Shown here in pieces: positions 34,082-42,044 of a stretch of DNA of 64,000 nucleotides (position 1 is its first letter; each line of letters begins with the position of its first letter). Source of the DNA: DATAEG01 sp051001975 (GTDB lineage: Bacteria > Actinomycetota > Actinomycetes > Mycobacteriales > Jatrophihabitantaceae). The translations under genes and the position numbers were made by a program. The notes beneath the pieces were generated by a model. That model saw only the letters and a list, made by a program, of their open reading frames with translations, made no database searches and had not been told where the DNA came from. The stretch covers positions 5,412 to 69,411 of the forward strand of contig JBPCMU010000020.1 of the NCBI GenBank assembly GCA_051001975.1, given 5' to 3'.

Positions 34082-34909
34082 GTGGGCATGGTGTGCGCGG
34101 TGACGTTCACCAAACACGGCCGCCTCTACTACGCCGATCCGGGGGAGCTGCGACCGGAGATCGGCGACTCGGTCCTCTACCCGACCTCGGACGGCCCGGA
34201 GGTCGCCGAGGTGATGTGGGCACCGCAGTGGGTCGCGGACGACATCGGCGGGCTTCCGGTCCTGGCCGGGATGGCGAAGCGTGACTCAGTGGATCGAGCC
34301 GCGGTGTCGCGTAAGAAGCGCGCCGCCGCCCGGGTCGCCTCCCGCCGGCTGATCCGTGAGCACGACCTGCCGATGAAGGTCGTCGGGATCGACGTGCTCG
34401 GTGACGGCGAGAAGACGCTCATCTACTTCACCGCGCCGCACCGCGTCGACTTCCGTTCGCTGATCCGTGACCTGGGTGCCACGCTCAAATGCCGCGTCGA
34501 GTTGCGGCAACTCTCGGCGCGGGACGAGGCGCGGCTGACCGGTGGCGTCGGCTCATGCGGTCGCGAGCTGTGCTGTTCGACGTTCCTGGTCGACTTCGAG
34601 CCGGTCTCGGTACGGATGGCCAAGGACCAGGACCTGCCGTTGAACCCGCTGCGCATCTCCGGCGCGTGTGGCCGGTTGATGTGCTGCCTGAAGTACGAGC
34701 ACCCGCTGTACCAAGACGCACTCACCAAGGCGCCGGTCGGCGATACCGTCGAGACCCCGGACGGCGAAGGGACTGTGGTCGGGCACAACGTCCCGAGCGA
34801 GACGGTGGTGGTCCGGATGGCCGCCGACGGCACGACCAGCAAGTGCGCACTGGCCTCGGTGTGTTCCTCGCGCAAGGCCTACGACTCCCGACCCGAAGCC
34901 GGACTCTAA
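34082..34909 (+). CDS. ricT: RicT/YaaT-like PSP1 domain protein
   Basis: 275 residues of the PSP1 family. The N-terminal PSP1 region (about 1-110) is followed by the Cys-rich core GGVGSCGRELCCSTFL (about 156-171) and ISGACGRLMCCLKYEHPLY (about 196-214), whose cysteines hold a [4Fe-4S] cluster in B. subtilis RicT. The C-terminal domain KAPVGDTVETPDGEGTVVGHN is a small beta barrel. In B. subtilis this complex affects RNA processing and competence; in actinobacteria no role is established. GTG 34082 may be leaderless; ATG 34088 is an alternative. Confidence 0.9.
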   Translation: MGMVCAVTFTKHGRLYYADPGELRPEIGDSVLYPTSDGPEVAEVMWAPQWVADDIGGLPVLAGMAKRDSVDRAAVSRKKRAAARVASRRLIREHDLPMKVVGIDVLGDGEKTLIYFTAPHRVDFRSLIRDLGATLKCRVELRQLSARDEARLTGGVGSCGRELCCSTFLVDFEPVSVRMAKDQDLPLNPLRISGACGRLMCCLKYEHPLYQDALTKAPVGDTVETPDGEGTVVGHNVPSETVVVRMAADGTTSKCALASVCSSRKAYDSRPEAGL

Positions 34910-34946
34910 GCACCGGTCTGTGTGACCCGAACAGGGAATTGACTGG

Positions 34947-34952
34947 TAGCGT
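34947..34952 (+). promoter_or_regulatory. Likely -10 element for leaderless antitoxin gene
   Basis: TAGCGT ends 7 bases before ATG 34960, with TTGACT (34939-34944) too close to act as its -35. The spacing suggests a leaderless transcript. Confidence 0.4.
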
Positions 34953-34959
34953 TCGCCCT

Positions 34960-35196
34960 ATGGAGACGACACTGGACTCCGTAGGTCGCGTGGTGATTCC
35001 GAAGGCACTGCGCGACGCGCTCGGTTTGCGCACCGGAACCACGATCGACATCTCCCGTTACGGCTCCGGGTTGCAGCTCACCGTGAGCGGCCGGACGGCG
35101 CGACTAGTCGACGAGGCCGGAGTTCTCGTCGCGACCGGCTCTCACGAGATCGGCGACGATGACGTGTTCGGTCTGATCGATGCCGGCCGGCATTGA
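34960..35196 (+). CDS. AbrB/MazE-type antitoxin (VapB-like)
   Basis: 78 residues. The N-terminal SpoVT/AbrB swapped-hairpin fold is TTLDSVGRVVIPKALRDALGLRTGTTIDIS (residues 3-32). The remainder would wrap the toxin. Its stop overlaps the TTG start of the PIN gene (TTGA), a typical toxin-antitoxin layout. It probably represses its own promoter together with the toxin. Confidence 0.88.
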   Translation: METTLDSVGRVVIPKALRDALGLRTGTTIDISRYGSGLQLTVSGRTARLVDEAGVLVATGSHEIGDDDVFGLIDAGRH

Positions 35197-35606
35197 GTAC
35201 GGCACTCGTACTGGACACCAGTGCTGCTGTGCCGTTGCTGGTGCGAACCCATCGTGCCCATGAGTCCGTCGTGCACTGGTGGGACGGTCGTGAGGTCGCG
35301 CTCAGCGGGCACGCTCTCGTCGAGACCTACTCGGTCCTGACCCGGTTGCCCGGGGATGTCCGGCTCACCCCTGCCGACGCGGTTCGCCTGCTGGGTGAGC
35401 GATTCGCCCCGGCCGTGCAACTTAGTGCGCGCACCGTGAAGCGGCTGCCCTCAGTGCTCGCTGATCTGGGCATTACGGGGGGTGCGGTCTACGACGCAAT
35501 CGTCGCGCTAGCCGCCGCAGAGCACGATTGCGTGCTGGCCACCCGCGATGCGCGGGCCAAGAGCACCTACGACGCGGTGGGTGTGCAGGTCGAGATCGCC
35601 GGCTGA
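35193..35606 (+). CDS. PIN-domain toxin (VapC-like ribonuclease)
   Basis: 137 residues. PIN acidic residues are Asp8 in ALVLDTSAAV, Glu in HALVETYSVLTRLP, and Asp in VYDAIVALAAAEHDCVLATRDARA, forming the metal-binding quartet of VapC endoribonucleases. Start TTG 35193 is inferred from overlap with the antitoxin and from the motif position; an ATG start would remove the first Asp. Target RNA unknown. Confidence 0.87.
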   Translation: MSTALVLDTSAAVPLLVRTHRAHESVVHWWDGREVALSGHALVETYSVLTRLPGDVRLTPADAVRLLGERFAPAVQLSARTVKRLPSVLADLGITGGAVYDAIVALAAAEHDCVLATRDARAKSTYDAVGVQVEIAG

Positions 35607-35654
35607 TGCGACCCCGGTCCGGTCCGGGTCGAACCGCCGTGTTTGATGGACGTC

Positions 35655-36014
35655 ATGACGAAGCCAACGGTCGACTTCCCGGGCGGCGAGCCGCCGACGT
35701 CTCTGCAAAGCACGGATCTCACCGTCGGCGACGGTGCCGAGGCGAACGCCGGTGACACCGTCGAGGTGCACTACGTCGGCGTGGAGTTCGACACCGGTGA
35801 GGAGTTCGACGCCTCCTACAACCGCGGTGCGCCGATCGAGTTCCCGCTGCAGGGACTCATCCAGGGCTGGCAGGACGGGATCCCGGGCATGAAGGTCGGC
35901 GGTCGCCGTCAGCTCGTCATCCCGCCGGAGCTCGCCTACGGTCCGGCCGGCTCCGGGCACCGCCTCGGCGGCAAGACACTGGTGTTCGTCATCGACCTGC
36001 TCGCGGTCCGGTAA
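35655..36014 (+). CDS. FKBP-type peptidyl-prolyl isomerase
   Basis: 119 residues, one FKBP domain. Conserved parts are VEVHYVGVEFDTGEEFDASYNRG, PIEFPLQGLIQGWQDGIPGMKVGGRRQLVIPPELAYGP and GKTLVFVIDLLAV, including the aromatic-lined binding pocket residues. No signal peptide, so cytoplasmic folding helper. ATG 35655 gives the start common among homologues (MTKPTVDFPGGEPP); ATG 35646 is in frame and possible. Confidence 0.93.
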   Translation: MTKPTVDFPGGEPPTSLQSTDLTVGDGAEANAGDTVEVHYVGVEFDTGEEFDASYNRGAPIEFPLQGLIQGWQDGIPGMKVGGRRQLVIPPELAYGPAGSGHRLGGKTLVFVIDLLAVR

Positions 36015-36088
36015 CCGGCCCACTATCGATTCGGTCCGGCGCGGGTCTGCCGGTTAGAATTCGTCGGTCGCGTGCCGGTCGGGCGTGC

Positions 36089-36164
36089 GCCGCCTTAGCT
36101 CAGCTGGCAGAGCAACGCATTCGTAATGCGTAGGTCCGGGGTTCGATTCCCCGAGGCGGCTCCA
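36089..36164 (+). tRNA. tRNA-Thr (anticodon CGT)
   Basis: The 7-bp acceptor GCCGCCT / AGGCGGC closes a full cloverleaf: D arm GCTC...GAGC, anticodon stem ACGCA/TGCGT with loop TTCGTAA (anticodon CGT), and T arm CGGGG-TTCGATT-CCCCG. CCA is encoded at 36162-36164. Reads ACG codons. Confidence 0.97.
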
Positions 36165-36411
36165 CCGTGTGACTTCGACGCCGGGCCCACCTTTATGTTG
36201 CGGTTGCCCGGGACCATGCCGATAGCTCCGTAATGTCCGATCGAAAGCGGAAATCTGACGGTTACCAGTTGTCGACTCGCCGTTAGTGAGGTACCAACAG
36301 AGGCGACAGGCACTCGGGACGCACGCTCGTCGCCCGCGGTGACTGTCGTAACGGGGGCTGTGACATGGTACGAGCGCAGTACATCTGCTGTGCGCAAGTC
36401 GGGGCGGTGTC

Positions 36412-37677
36412 GTGATGGCATCGGCCAAACGTCGTCGACGCGCGCCACGAGTCGCCGGGCAACGCCCTGGCATGGAGAAGTTCTCCGTTCCCAAGCGACC
36501 AGTTGCGGTGGGCGCTAAGCCGAGCGCGCCGGTGCATGCCACGGCGCCGCCCTCCGTTCGCACGGAGAGACGGACCGATCCGCCCGCCCGGCCAACCGCG
36601 CCGCGCACTCTGGTTCCGGCTGAGCACGTGGTGCCGATCGAACTGACGCCGCGGCCCGAACCGACACCGCGGCCCGAACCGACGCCGCAGCGCGAACCGA
36701 CGCCGCAGCGCGAACCGACACCGCAGCGCGAACCGATACTGCGGCTTGAGGCGGCGGTGCGGCCTGAGGCGGCGGTGCGGCCTGAGGCGGCAGAACCGGC
36801 AGCCGCCGCTGCGCCACCTGGACGTGATCGGCACCGGCTGGTTCGAGGGGTGCTCGTCGCGGTCACCGTGGTCGTGGTCGGAGCCGCAGCGGTGCTTCTG
36901 GTACATCGCCAGCACAGCAATACGACGGGTGCGGGTACTGGTGGCAGATCCGGGAGCCCGTCCTCGAGCGCGCAGCCGTCAGGAACTGTGCCGGCCGGGA
37001 CCGGGGGCGCCACCGTCACCTGGGTGGAGGCCAACCTGCCGCCGCTCAGCGGGCTGGTGGCTCCGGCAGCACTGGCCGAGCAACTCGGCGCTGCCGGGTT
37101 CACCCACGTGGTGTCCGACCGACGCACCGCGGGGTTGGACTGGACCACGATCGAGTTCGTGATCGCGGTCGACGGCCCGCAGCGACCGGCCGCGGTCGCC
37201 GGCCAGATCACCAGGCACGGTGCCACGGTGGCCGAGTTTGGAGCCGGGGCGGCTCGGATGTCAGTGGTCGAACTGCTGGACGGAACGGACTCCCCGGCCA
37301 GCCGGGTCAAGATGGATGCCGCAGTCCGGAAGATGGCCGGAGCCCAACTACTCGGCAATCCCGCCGTCCACCCGGACGCAGCCGCCCGGGCTCTGATCGC
37401 CGGCGGCCGACTCGACATGCGTGCCGCGACGATCCTCGCAACGCTTGCCCAGGACGGTGAGGTCGCGGTCGGCGGTCTGGTCCAGGATGCGGCCGAACGA
37501 CGGGCCGGGCTGCCGATCCGCACTCTGACGATCACCGTGGATGATCTCGACCGGGCTAACCGGGCGGTGTCCTCGGCGATGTCCCTGTACCACCCGAGCT
37601 CGACCCAACCGACAGGAGCGAACAGCGAGCGGTTGACCTGGTCACCCGCCGTTGCACCGGTAATAACCACAGGATGA
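36412..37677 (+). CDS. Membrane-anchored protein with Pro/Glu repeats; function unknown
   Basis: 421 residues. The N-terminal part (1-140) is basic and then carries hexapeptide repeats (TPRPEP twice, TPQREP three times, then EAAVRP-type units). A single transmembrane helix follows (LVRGVLVAVTVVVVGAAAVLLV, about 143-164), then a Ser/Gly/Thr linker and an external domain of about 220 residues of no recognised family. With the basic N terminus inside, the topology is type II. It shares orientation with the DUF4397 and sortase genes downstream and may belong to the same cell-surface unit. Start GTG 36412 or ATG 36415. Confidence 0.7.
   Translation: MMASAKRRRRAPRVAGQRPGMEKFSVPKRPVAVGAKPSAPVHATAPPSVRTERRTDPPARPTAPRTLVPAEHVVPIELTPRPEPTPRPEPTPQREPTPQREPTPQREPILRLEAAVRPEAAVRPEAAEPAAAAAPPGRDRHRLVRGVLVAVTVVVVGAAAVLLVHRQHSNTTGAGTGGRSGSPSSSAQPSGTVPAGTGGATVTWVEANLPPLSGLVAPAALAEQLGAAGFTHVVSDRRTAGLDWTTIEFVIAVDGPQRPAAVAGQITRHGATVAEFGAGAARMSVVELLDGTDSPASRVKMDAAVRKMAGAQLLGNPAVHPDAAARALIAGGRLDMRAATILATLAQDGEVAVGGLVQDAAERRAGLPIRTLTITVDDLDRANRAVSSAMSLYHPSSTQPTGANSERLTWSPAVAPVITTG
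36646..36735 (+). repeat. Five tandem 18-bp repeats
   Basis: Five in-frame 18-base units of the type ACGCCGCAGCGCGAACCG encode TP(R/Q)(P/R)EP; two of an EAAVRP-encoding 18-base unit follow (36751-36786). Length-variable by replication slippage. It is coding, not a CRISPR array: no spacers. Confidence 0.9.
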
Positions 37678-37708
37678 CCAGCCAGCACGGCTGAACGGGG
37701 GTTCAGAA

Positions 37709-38623
37709 ATGATCACAAAGCCGAACAGGCGAAAAGCGTGGACCATTGGCGCGGGAGGAATGCTCGCGCTCGCCACGTGGGGCGGGATCGGGATCGGTTC
37801 GGCAAATGCGGCCGAACCGAATGCGGTCGTTCGCGCCGCGCACTTCTCGCCTACGACGCCAGGTGTCGACGTCTATCTCGGGCCCTTCTCCGGCGGCGGC
37901 TCGAAGCTCTGGCTGTCCGGGGTGTCCTACGGGGCGGTAAGTCCGTACCAGTCGCTGAAGCCCGGCCTCTACACAGTCGCGATGCGGGTGCATGGCGCCC
38001 CGTCATCCACGCCGCCGACGCTGAGCTGGACGCTGAACGCCGCGGCCGGACAGGCCTACACGGTCGCCGGTGTCGGAGCGGGTTCGTCGGTGCGTGGCCT
38101 CGTCCTACACGACAGTCTGACCGCGCCGCCGGCCGGCAGCGGCCGGATCCGGGTGGTGCAGGCCGCCAGTCGGGCGCCCCAAGTCACCGTGGTCGCAGCG
38201 CGCGGGCCGGTGATCGCTCGCGACGCGTCGTTCGCCACGACGACGAGCTACGCGATCGTCCCGGCCGGACGTTGGGCGATCAAGGCGACCGTGTCCGGGT
38301 CGTCGCTCGAAGCGAGCGCCACCGTCGACGTGACGTCCGGAGCGATTTCCTCCGTCCTGGTACTCGATGCGAAGGGCAGCGGGATCACGGTGCGCGCCGT
38401 TGTCGATGCCAACCGCGCGGGGACGGTCCCGCGCGGCCCGGTCCCGGCCGGCGGTGGCGGGACTGCGGTGCCGGCCATGGGCGGTACCCCCGGTGGCCTG
38501 CCGTTCGGACTCGTCGCCCTGCTGTTCTTGACGGCGGCCGGCGGCTTGCTCTGGACCGGTCGGCGCTGGATCGCCGTGACGCTGCCCGCCGCAGTATCGA
38601 CACCAGCCCGGCATCGGGCCTGA
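37709..38623 (+). CDS. DUF4397 cell-surface protein, sortase-cluster partner
   Basis: 304 residues. A signal peptide (MITKPNRRKAWTIGAGGMLALATWGGIGIGSANA, cut after ANA about residue 34) precedes a DUF4397 domain with AVVRAAHFSPTTPGVDVYL and GRIRVVQAASRAPQV repeats. A Gly/Pro-rich stretch (about 235-265) leads to a C-terminal membrane helix and basic tail (WTGRRW). There is no clear LPxTG signal, so it is probably tail-anchored, yet DUF4397 proteins frequently sit next to class F sortases as here. Stop is 4 bases from the sortase start. Confidence 0.82.
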   Translation: MITKPNRRKAWTIGAGGMLALATWGGIGIGSANAAEPNAVVRAAHFSPTTPGVDVYLGPFSGGGSKLWLSGVSYGAVSPYQSLKPGLYTVAMRVHGAPSSTPPTLSWTLNAAAGQAYTVAGVGAGSSVRGLVLHDSLTAPPAGSGRIRVVQAASRAPQVTVVAARGPVIARDASFATTTSYAIVPAGRWAIKATVSGSSLEASATVDVTSGAISSVLVLDAKGSGITVRAVVDANRAGTVPRGPVPAGGGGTAVPAMGGTPGGLPFGLVALLFLTAAGGLLWTGRRWIAVTLPAAVSTPARHRA

Positions 38624-38626
38624 CGC

Positions 38627-39319
38627 GTGGGCAAACACGCCCGCCGCCCGCCGCGACGCCGAGCCATCGGTGTCGCGGCAGGCGCCGTGCTGGCGATGGT
38701 CGTCATCGCTTGCGCACTCACCTGGCAGGTGCGGTCGGCGGCCACCCAGTCGGCCGGTCGGACCGGCACCTCGCACAGCAGCGGCGCGGTCACTACCCCG
38801 GCGCAGACGTCGACCAGTCCGACCTTGCAGGTTCCGGTCAGCACGAGCAGCGCGGGCAAGGCGGTCACCGACCCGGTGCACGTGTCGGTGCCGCGAATCG
38901 GGATCGACTCCAGCCTGCAGCGGCTCGGCTTACTCAAGGACGGATCGCTGCAATCGCCAACGAAGTGGGGTGTGGCCGGGTGGTACGCGCGCGGCGTGCG
39001 GCCCGGCGAGATCGGGCCGGCCGTCGTTGCCGGGCACGTCGACTCCACTGAGGGCCCAGCGGTCTTCTTCAAGCTGCGTCAGATGCGCACCGGGGATCAG
39101 ATTGTGGTGACCGAGCAGGACGGCAGCACGATCCACTTCACCGTGACAGATGTGCGTAGCTATCCGAAGAAGATGTTCCCGACCGCGGCGGTCTACGGAC
39201 CGACGGCGCTGCCGGAGTTGCGGTTGATCACCTGCACGGGCGACTTTGACCGGGCGGCAGCCAGCTACCTGAGCAATCTCGTGGTGTTCGCCGTCATCAA
39301 CCGGACCGGCGCCGGCTGA
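38627..39319 (+). CDS. Class F sortase
   Basis: 230 residues. An N-terminal signal anchor (about 12-32) and a Ser/Thr-rich stalk (40-85) precede the sortase beta barrel: VSVPRIGIDSSLQRLGLLKDGSLQSP, then GPAVVAGHVDST with the catalytic His, and LRLITCTGDF with the catalytic Cys, followed by FDRAAASYLSNLVVFA with the Arg. All three active residues are in place. Cell-wall anchoring of neighbouring surface proteins is the expected role. It lies directly after the DUF4397 gene, the recurring actinobacterial pairing. Confidence 0.9.
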   Translation: MGKHARRPPRRRAIGVAAGAVLAMVVIACALTWQVRSAATQSAGRTGTSHSSGAVTTPAQTSTSPTLQVPVSTSSAGKAVTDPVHVSVPRIGIDSSLQRLGLLKDGSLQSPTKWGVAGWYARGVRPGEIGPAVVAGHVDSTEGPAVFFKLRQMRTGDQIVVTEQDGSTIHFTVTDVRSYPKKMFPTAAVYGPTALPELRLITCTGDFDRAAASYLSNLVVFAVINRTGAG

Positions 39320-39672
39320 GCGGCGAGGTTCGGGAGCGGAAAATATAGGTGTCCCGGCACCCCACGGGGGAAGGATGCCGGGACGGGAATGATCATGAAC
39401 GATAATTTCGGTGATTGCAACTCGTACTGCGCCCTCGGCCAGCCGGGGTCCGTTCGCACCCGAACGAATTCCCTGCTATGGTCTGCCCACGCACCCGAGT
39501 TACGGGGTCCGTCCATCAAAAAAGATAGACGGGGGTAGGCGGGCCATGGGCTCGCGGGTGTTATCGACACTTCGGTGTCGCGATCGGGTGTTCCGGCCGA
39601 GGGGGCGATGGTCGGAGCACCCGGTTTCGCGTTTCCGAACGACTTCGGCTCGCCAGCCCAGGTTGCTGAGGC
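39320..39672. other. 353-bp noncoding region with several hairpins
   Basis: No supported gene. It holds a terminator-like hairpin (39351-39384, listed separately), a perfect inverted repeat CGTTCG/CGAACG with a 4-base spacer (39451-39466), and CGACAC-TTCG-GTGTCG (39565-39580), a 6-bp stem with a UUCG tetraloop. TATGGT at 39477-39482 could be a -10. The combination suggests a structured leader for the gene at 39673 or a small RNA; no known riboswitch was recognised. Confidence 0.45.
39351..39384. terminator. Hairpin after the sortase gene
   Basis: GTCCCGGCA and TGCCGGGAC form a perfect 9-bp stem; inside, CCCC and GGGG around AC can form a second small stem. It starts 31 bases after the sortase stop. 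No T-run follows, so it is terminator-like but not proven. Confidence 0.5.
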
Positions 39673-40065
39673 ATGATGTCGCCGACTTTCCCGCTCACCG
39701 ATCCCTGGACGGCTCGCGCCATGCTCATCGTGCATCACCTGCTCACCTTCATCGGCCTGCGTAACCCGAATGGCCGATGGGCCTACTTCTGGAGTGGGTT
39801 CGGCAGTTGCCTCAGCGAATTCGCGATCATCGGCATCCTGTGGCGCAAGGTGAACTGCCACGCGAAGGGCTGCTACCGGGTCGGCCTGCACAAGGTGGAC
39901 GGCACGCCATACATCACATGTAAGAAACACCACCCGATCCATCCGGGTGGCGGCGCCGTCAGCGCTGCGCAGATCGCCGAAGCGCACGCGCTGGCGCATA
40001 AACCGCCGGCCGCGCCGGATCCCGCAGAGAGCCCAAGGTCGGCAGGATCCTCCAGCGGTTCCTAG
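39673..40065 (+). CDS. Small membrane protein with Cys/His cluster, phage-type
   Basis: 130 residues. A membrane-associated N-terminal half (LIVHHLLTFIGL and YFWSGFGSCLSEFAIIGILW, about 16-60) is followed by NCHAKGCYRVGLHKVDGTPYITCKKHHP, in which three Cys and several His could bind a metal, and a Pro/Ser-rich tail. From memory, proteins of the same layout (NPNGRWxxFWSGFGS ... NCHxKGC ... CxxHHP) are common as small membrane proteins in actinobacteriophages and prophages; no other phage gene is nearby. Start ATG 39673 or 39676. Function unknown. Confidence 0.7.
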   Translation: MMSPTFPLTDPWTARAMLIVHHLLTFIGLRNPNGRWAYFWSGFGSCLSEFAIIGILWRKVNCHAKGCYRVGLHKVDGTPYITCKKHHPIHPGGGAVSAAQIAEAHALAHKPPAAPDPAESPRSAGSSSGS

Positions 40066-40138
40066 ACTGAGCAGGAGCGCTGTCGGCCACCCTGTCGGCA
40101 GCTCGACCATGCAGCTCCATACGGACGGATCGGCAGCC

Positions 40139-41431
40139 ATGACCAGCCAACCGCACACCACGGCGGACGCCGACGTCATCATCGTCGGTGCCGGCCCGGG
40201 CGGAAGCGCCGCGGCCTACTGGATGGCCAGCGCCGGACTCGACGTCCTGCTGCTGGAGAAGACGATCTTCCCGCGCGAGAAGGTGTGCGGCGACGGGCTC
40301 ACCCCGCGCGGCACCCGTGCCCTGGTGGACATGGGTATCGACGTCAGCGAGCAGGCCGGGTGGCTGCACAACAAGGGCTTGCGAGTGGTCGGTGGCGGGC
40401 TACGCCTCGAACTGCCCTGGCCGGAGCTGTCCAGCTTCCCGAACTACGGGCTGGTCCGGCCGCGCGCCGACCTGGACCAGCTGCTGGTCCGCCAGGCGGT
40501 CAAAGCGGGCGCCCGGCTGCAGGAGGAGACGACGGTCAGCGAGCCGGTGCAGGACAGCACCGGGCGGGTAGTCGGGGTGAACGCGAAGGTCGGCCCGGAC
40601 CGACGACCGGTCACCTACCGGGCACCGGTTGTGGTCGCTTGCGACGGGGTGTCCGGGCGGATGGCGCTCGCGCTGGGCATTCAGCGCAACGACAACCGCC
40701 CGATGGGCGTCGCCGTGCGCCGCTACTACGAAAGCCCACGCACCCACGATGACCACCTCGAGTCGTGGCTGGAGTTGTGGGACGGGGCTCCCGGCGCGGA
40801 TGACGCGAAACTGCTGCCCGGCTACGGCTGGATCTTCGGGATGGGTGACGGCACCGTCAACGTCGGGCTCGGCGTGCTGAACTCGTCGGCCGGCTACCAG
40901 AAGACCGACTACCGCAAGCTGCTCACCAGCTGGTTGGACAACACTCCGCAGGAGTGGGGGCTGCGGGAGGAGAACGCCACCTGCCCTACCCGTGGCGCCG
41001 GACTGCCGATGGGCTTCAACCGCACGCCGCACTACCGTGACGGCATCGTGCTGGTCGGCGATGCCGGCGGATCGGTGAATCCGTTCAACGGTGAGGGCAT
41101 CCCGTATGCGATGGAGTCCGGCAAGTTCGCCGCGGACGCCGTCGTGCAGGCGCTGGCCCGACCGCAGGGACCGAGCCGGGAGCGGGCGTTGGCCGGGTAT
41201 CCGCGGGCGATGGCGGCGGAGTGGGGCCCGTACTACCGGCTCGGCGGAACGTTCGTGAAACTGATCGGCCACCCGGCGGTGATGCGCGCCTGCGCCCAGC
41301 ACGGCCTGCCCCACCCGGGGCTGATGCGCTTCGTGCTGAAGCTGCTGGCCAACCTCTACGACCGGCGCGACGGTGACGTGAGCGACCGGGTGATCTCGGC
41401 GCTGACCAGGCTGACGCCCGCGGTGCGGTAG
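40139..41431 (+). CDS. Geranylgeranyl reductase family flavoprotein (MenJ-like)
   Basis: 430 residues. The FAD-binding Rossmann motif is VIIVGAGPGGSAAAYWMASAG (about 13-33), the family box is EKTIFPREKVCGDGLTPRG, and the second FAD motif is GIVLVGDAGGSVNPFNGEGIPYAMESG. This is the geranylgeranyl reductase/MenJ group, which in mycobacteria reduces one isoprene unit of menaquinone. Its place just upstream of nuo, whose quinone substrate it would modify, supports a menaquinone role (inference). ATG 40139 was chosen; ATG 40109 is in frame. Confidence 0.88.
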   Translation: MTSQPHTTADADVIIVGAGPGGSAAAYWMASAGLDVLLLEKTIFPREKVCGDGLTPRGTRALVDMGIDVSEQAGWLHNKGLRVVGGGLRLELPWPELSSFPNYGLVRPRADLDQLLVRQAVKAGARLQEETTVSEPVQDSTGRVVGVNAKVGPDRRPVTYRAPVVVACDGVSGRMALALGIQRNDNRPMGVAVRRYYESPRTHDDHLESWLELWDGAPGADDAKLLPGYGWIFGMGDGTVNVGLGVLNSSAGYQKTDYRKLLTSWLDNTPQEWGLREENATCPTRGAGLPMGFNRTPHYRDGIVLVGDAGGSVNPFNGEGIPYAMESGKFAADAVVQALARPQGPSRERALAGYPRAMAAEWGPYYRLGGTFVKLIGHPAVMRACAQHGLPHPGLMRFVLKLLANLYDRRDGDVSDRVISALTRLTPAVR

Positions 41432-41577
41432 GCCGCTCGCTGAGCGCGATTCCAGGCCGACCGGGTCTGTCCGGCAAAGGGCACCCTGGCCGCGTTCGCG
41501 ATGGGGCGGGCCGATAACCTGCGGAGTTGAAAGACAGTGAATAGTGCAGCCCTGCGTGGCCGTGCTGCGACGGTGTG

Positions 41578-41585
41578 AAAGGAGG
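41578..41585 (+). promoter_or_regulatory. Strong ribosome-binding site fixing the nuoA start
   Basis: AAAGGAGG is fully complementary to the 16S tail and lies 5 bases before GTG 41591. Confidence 0.8.
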
Positions 41586-41590
41586 ACGCG

Positions 41591-41953
41591 GTGCTCAAGT
41601 CCTACCTACCGATAGTCCTTCTCTTCGCCCTAGCATTCGGCTTCTCCCTCTTCAGCGTCTGCATCGCCACCATCACCGGCCCGAAGCGATACAACCGGGC
41701 GAAGTACGACTTCTACGAGTGCGGCATCGAGCCGACCCCGCAACCGATGGGTCCGCAGCGGTTCCCGATCAAATACTTCCTGACCGCGATGCTGTTCATC
41801 GTCTTCGACATCGAGACGATCTTTCTTTACCCGTACGCAGTCGCGAACAAGGCGCTCGGGCTGTTCGGCCTGGTCGAAGTACTGCTGTTCATCCTGACTG
41901 TCTTCGTCGCCTACGCATATGTGTGGCGACGCGGCGGGTTGAACTGGGATTGA
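41591..41953 (+). CDS. nuoA: NADH-quinone oxidoreductase subunit A
   Basis: 120 residues, three transmembrane helices (about 4-28, 58-80, 88-108). The conserved loop RAKYDFYECGIEPTPQPMGPQRFPIKYFLTAMLFIVFDIETIFLYP carries the acidic and Cys residues of the complex I quinone-tunnel loop (first-second helix). GTG start fixed by AAAGGAGG. First gene of the fourteen-gene nuo operon. Followed by a repeat-like spacer of 91 bases. Confidence 0.97.
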   Translation: MLKSYLPIVLLFALAFGFSLFSVCIATITGPKRYNRAKYDFYECGIEPTPQPMGPQRFPIKYFLTAMLFIVFDIETIFLYPYAVANKALGLFGLVEVLLFILTVFVAYAYVWRRGGLNWD

Positions 41954-42044
41954 GGGATCAAGCTAATGGGACCTGAGCCGACAGCGAGTGAGCATCGCAG
42001 GGCCGCCCGCGGCCCGAGGCGCGGAGCGAGCGCGGAGGCGAACA
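41954..42044. other. nuoA-nuoB spacer with GAGCGnGCG-type repeats
   Basis: 91 bases without a gene, rich in purine GAGCGAGCG-like stretches. It shares GAGTGAGCATCGCAG (41986-42000) with GAGTGAGCACCGTAG (42598-42612) of the nuoB-nuoC spacer, 13 of 15 identical. GGAGG at the end serves as nuoB ribosome site. Confidence 0.5.

Noticed and set aside
36646..36786. Tandem repeats as a possible CRISPR array
   Set aside because: Units are contiguous 18-mers in a coding frame with no spacers and no cas genes nearby.
36054..37688. 544-codon minus-strand frame across the tRNA and repeat gene
   Set aside because: Crosses a tRNA and reads the tandem repeats as Ser/Arg/Gly runs; the plus-strand frame has a sensible membrane helix and start.
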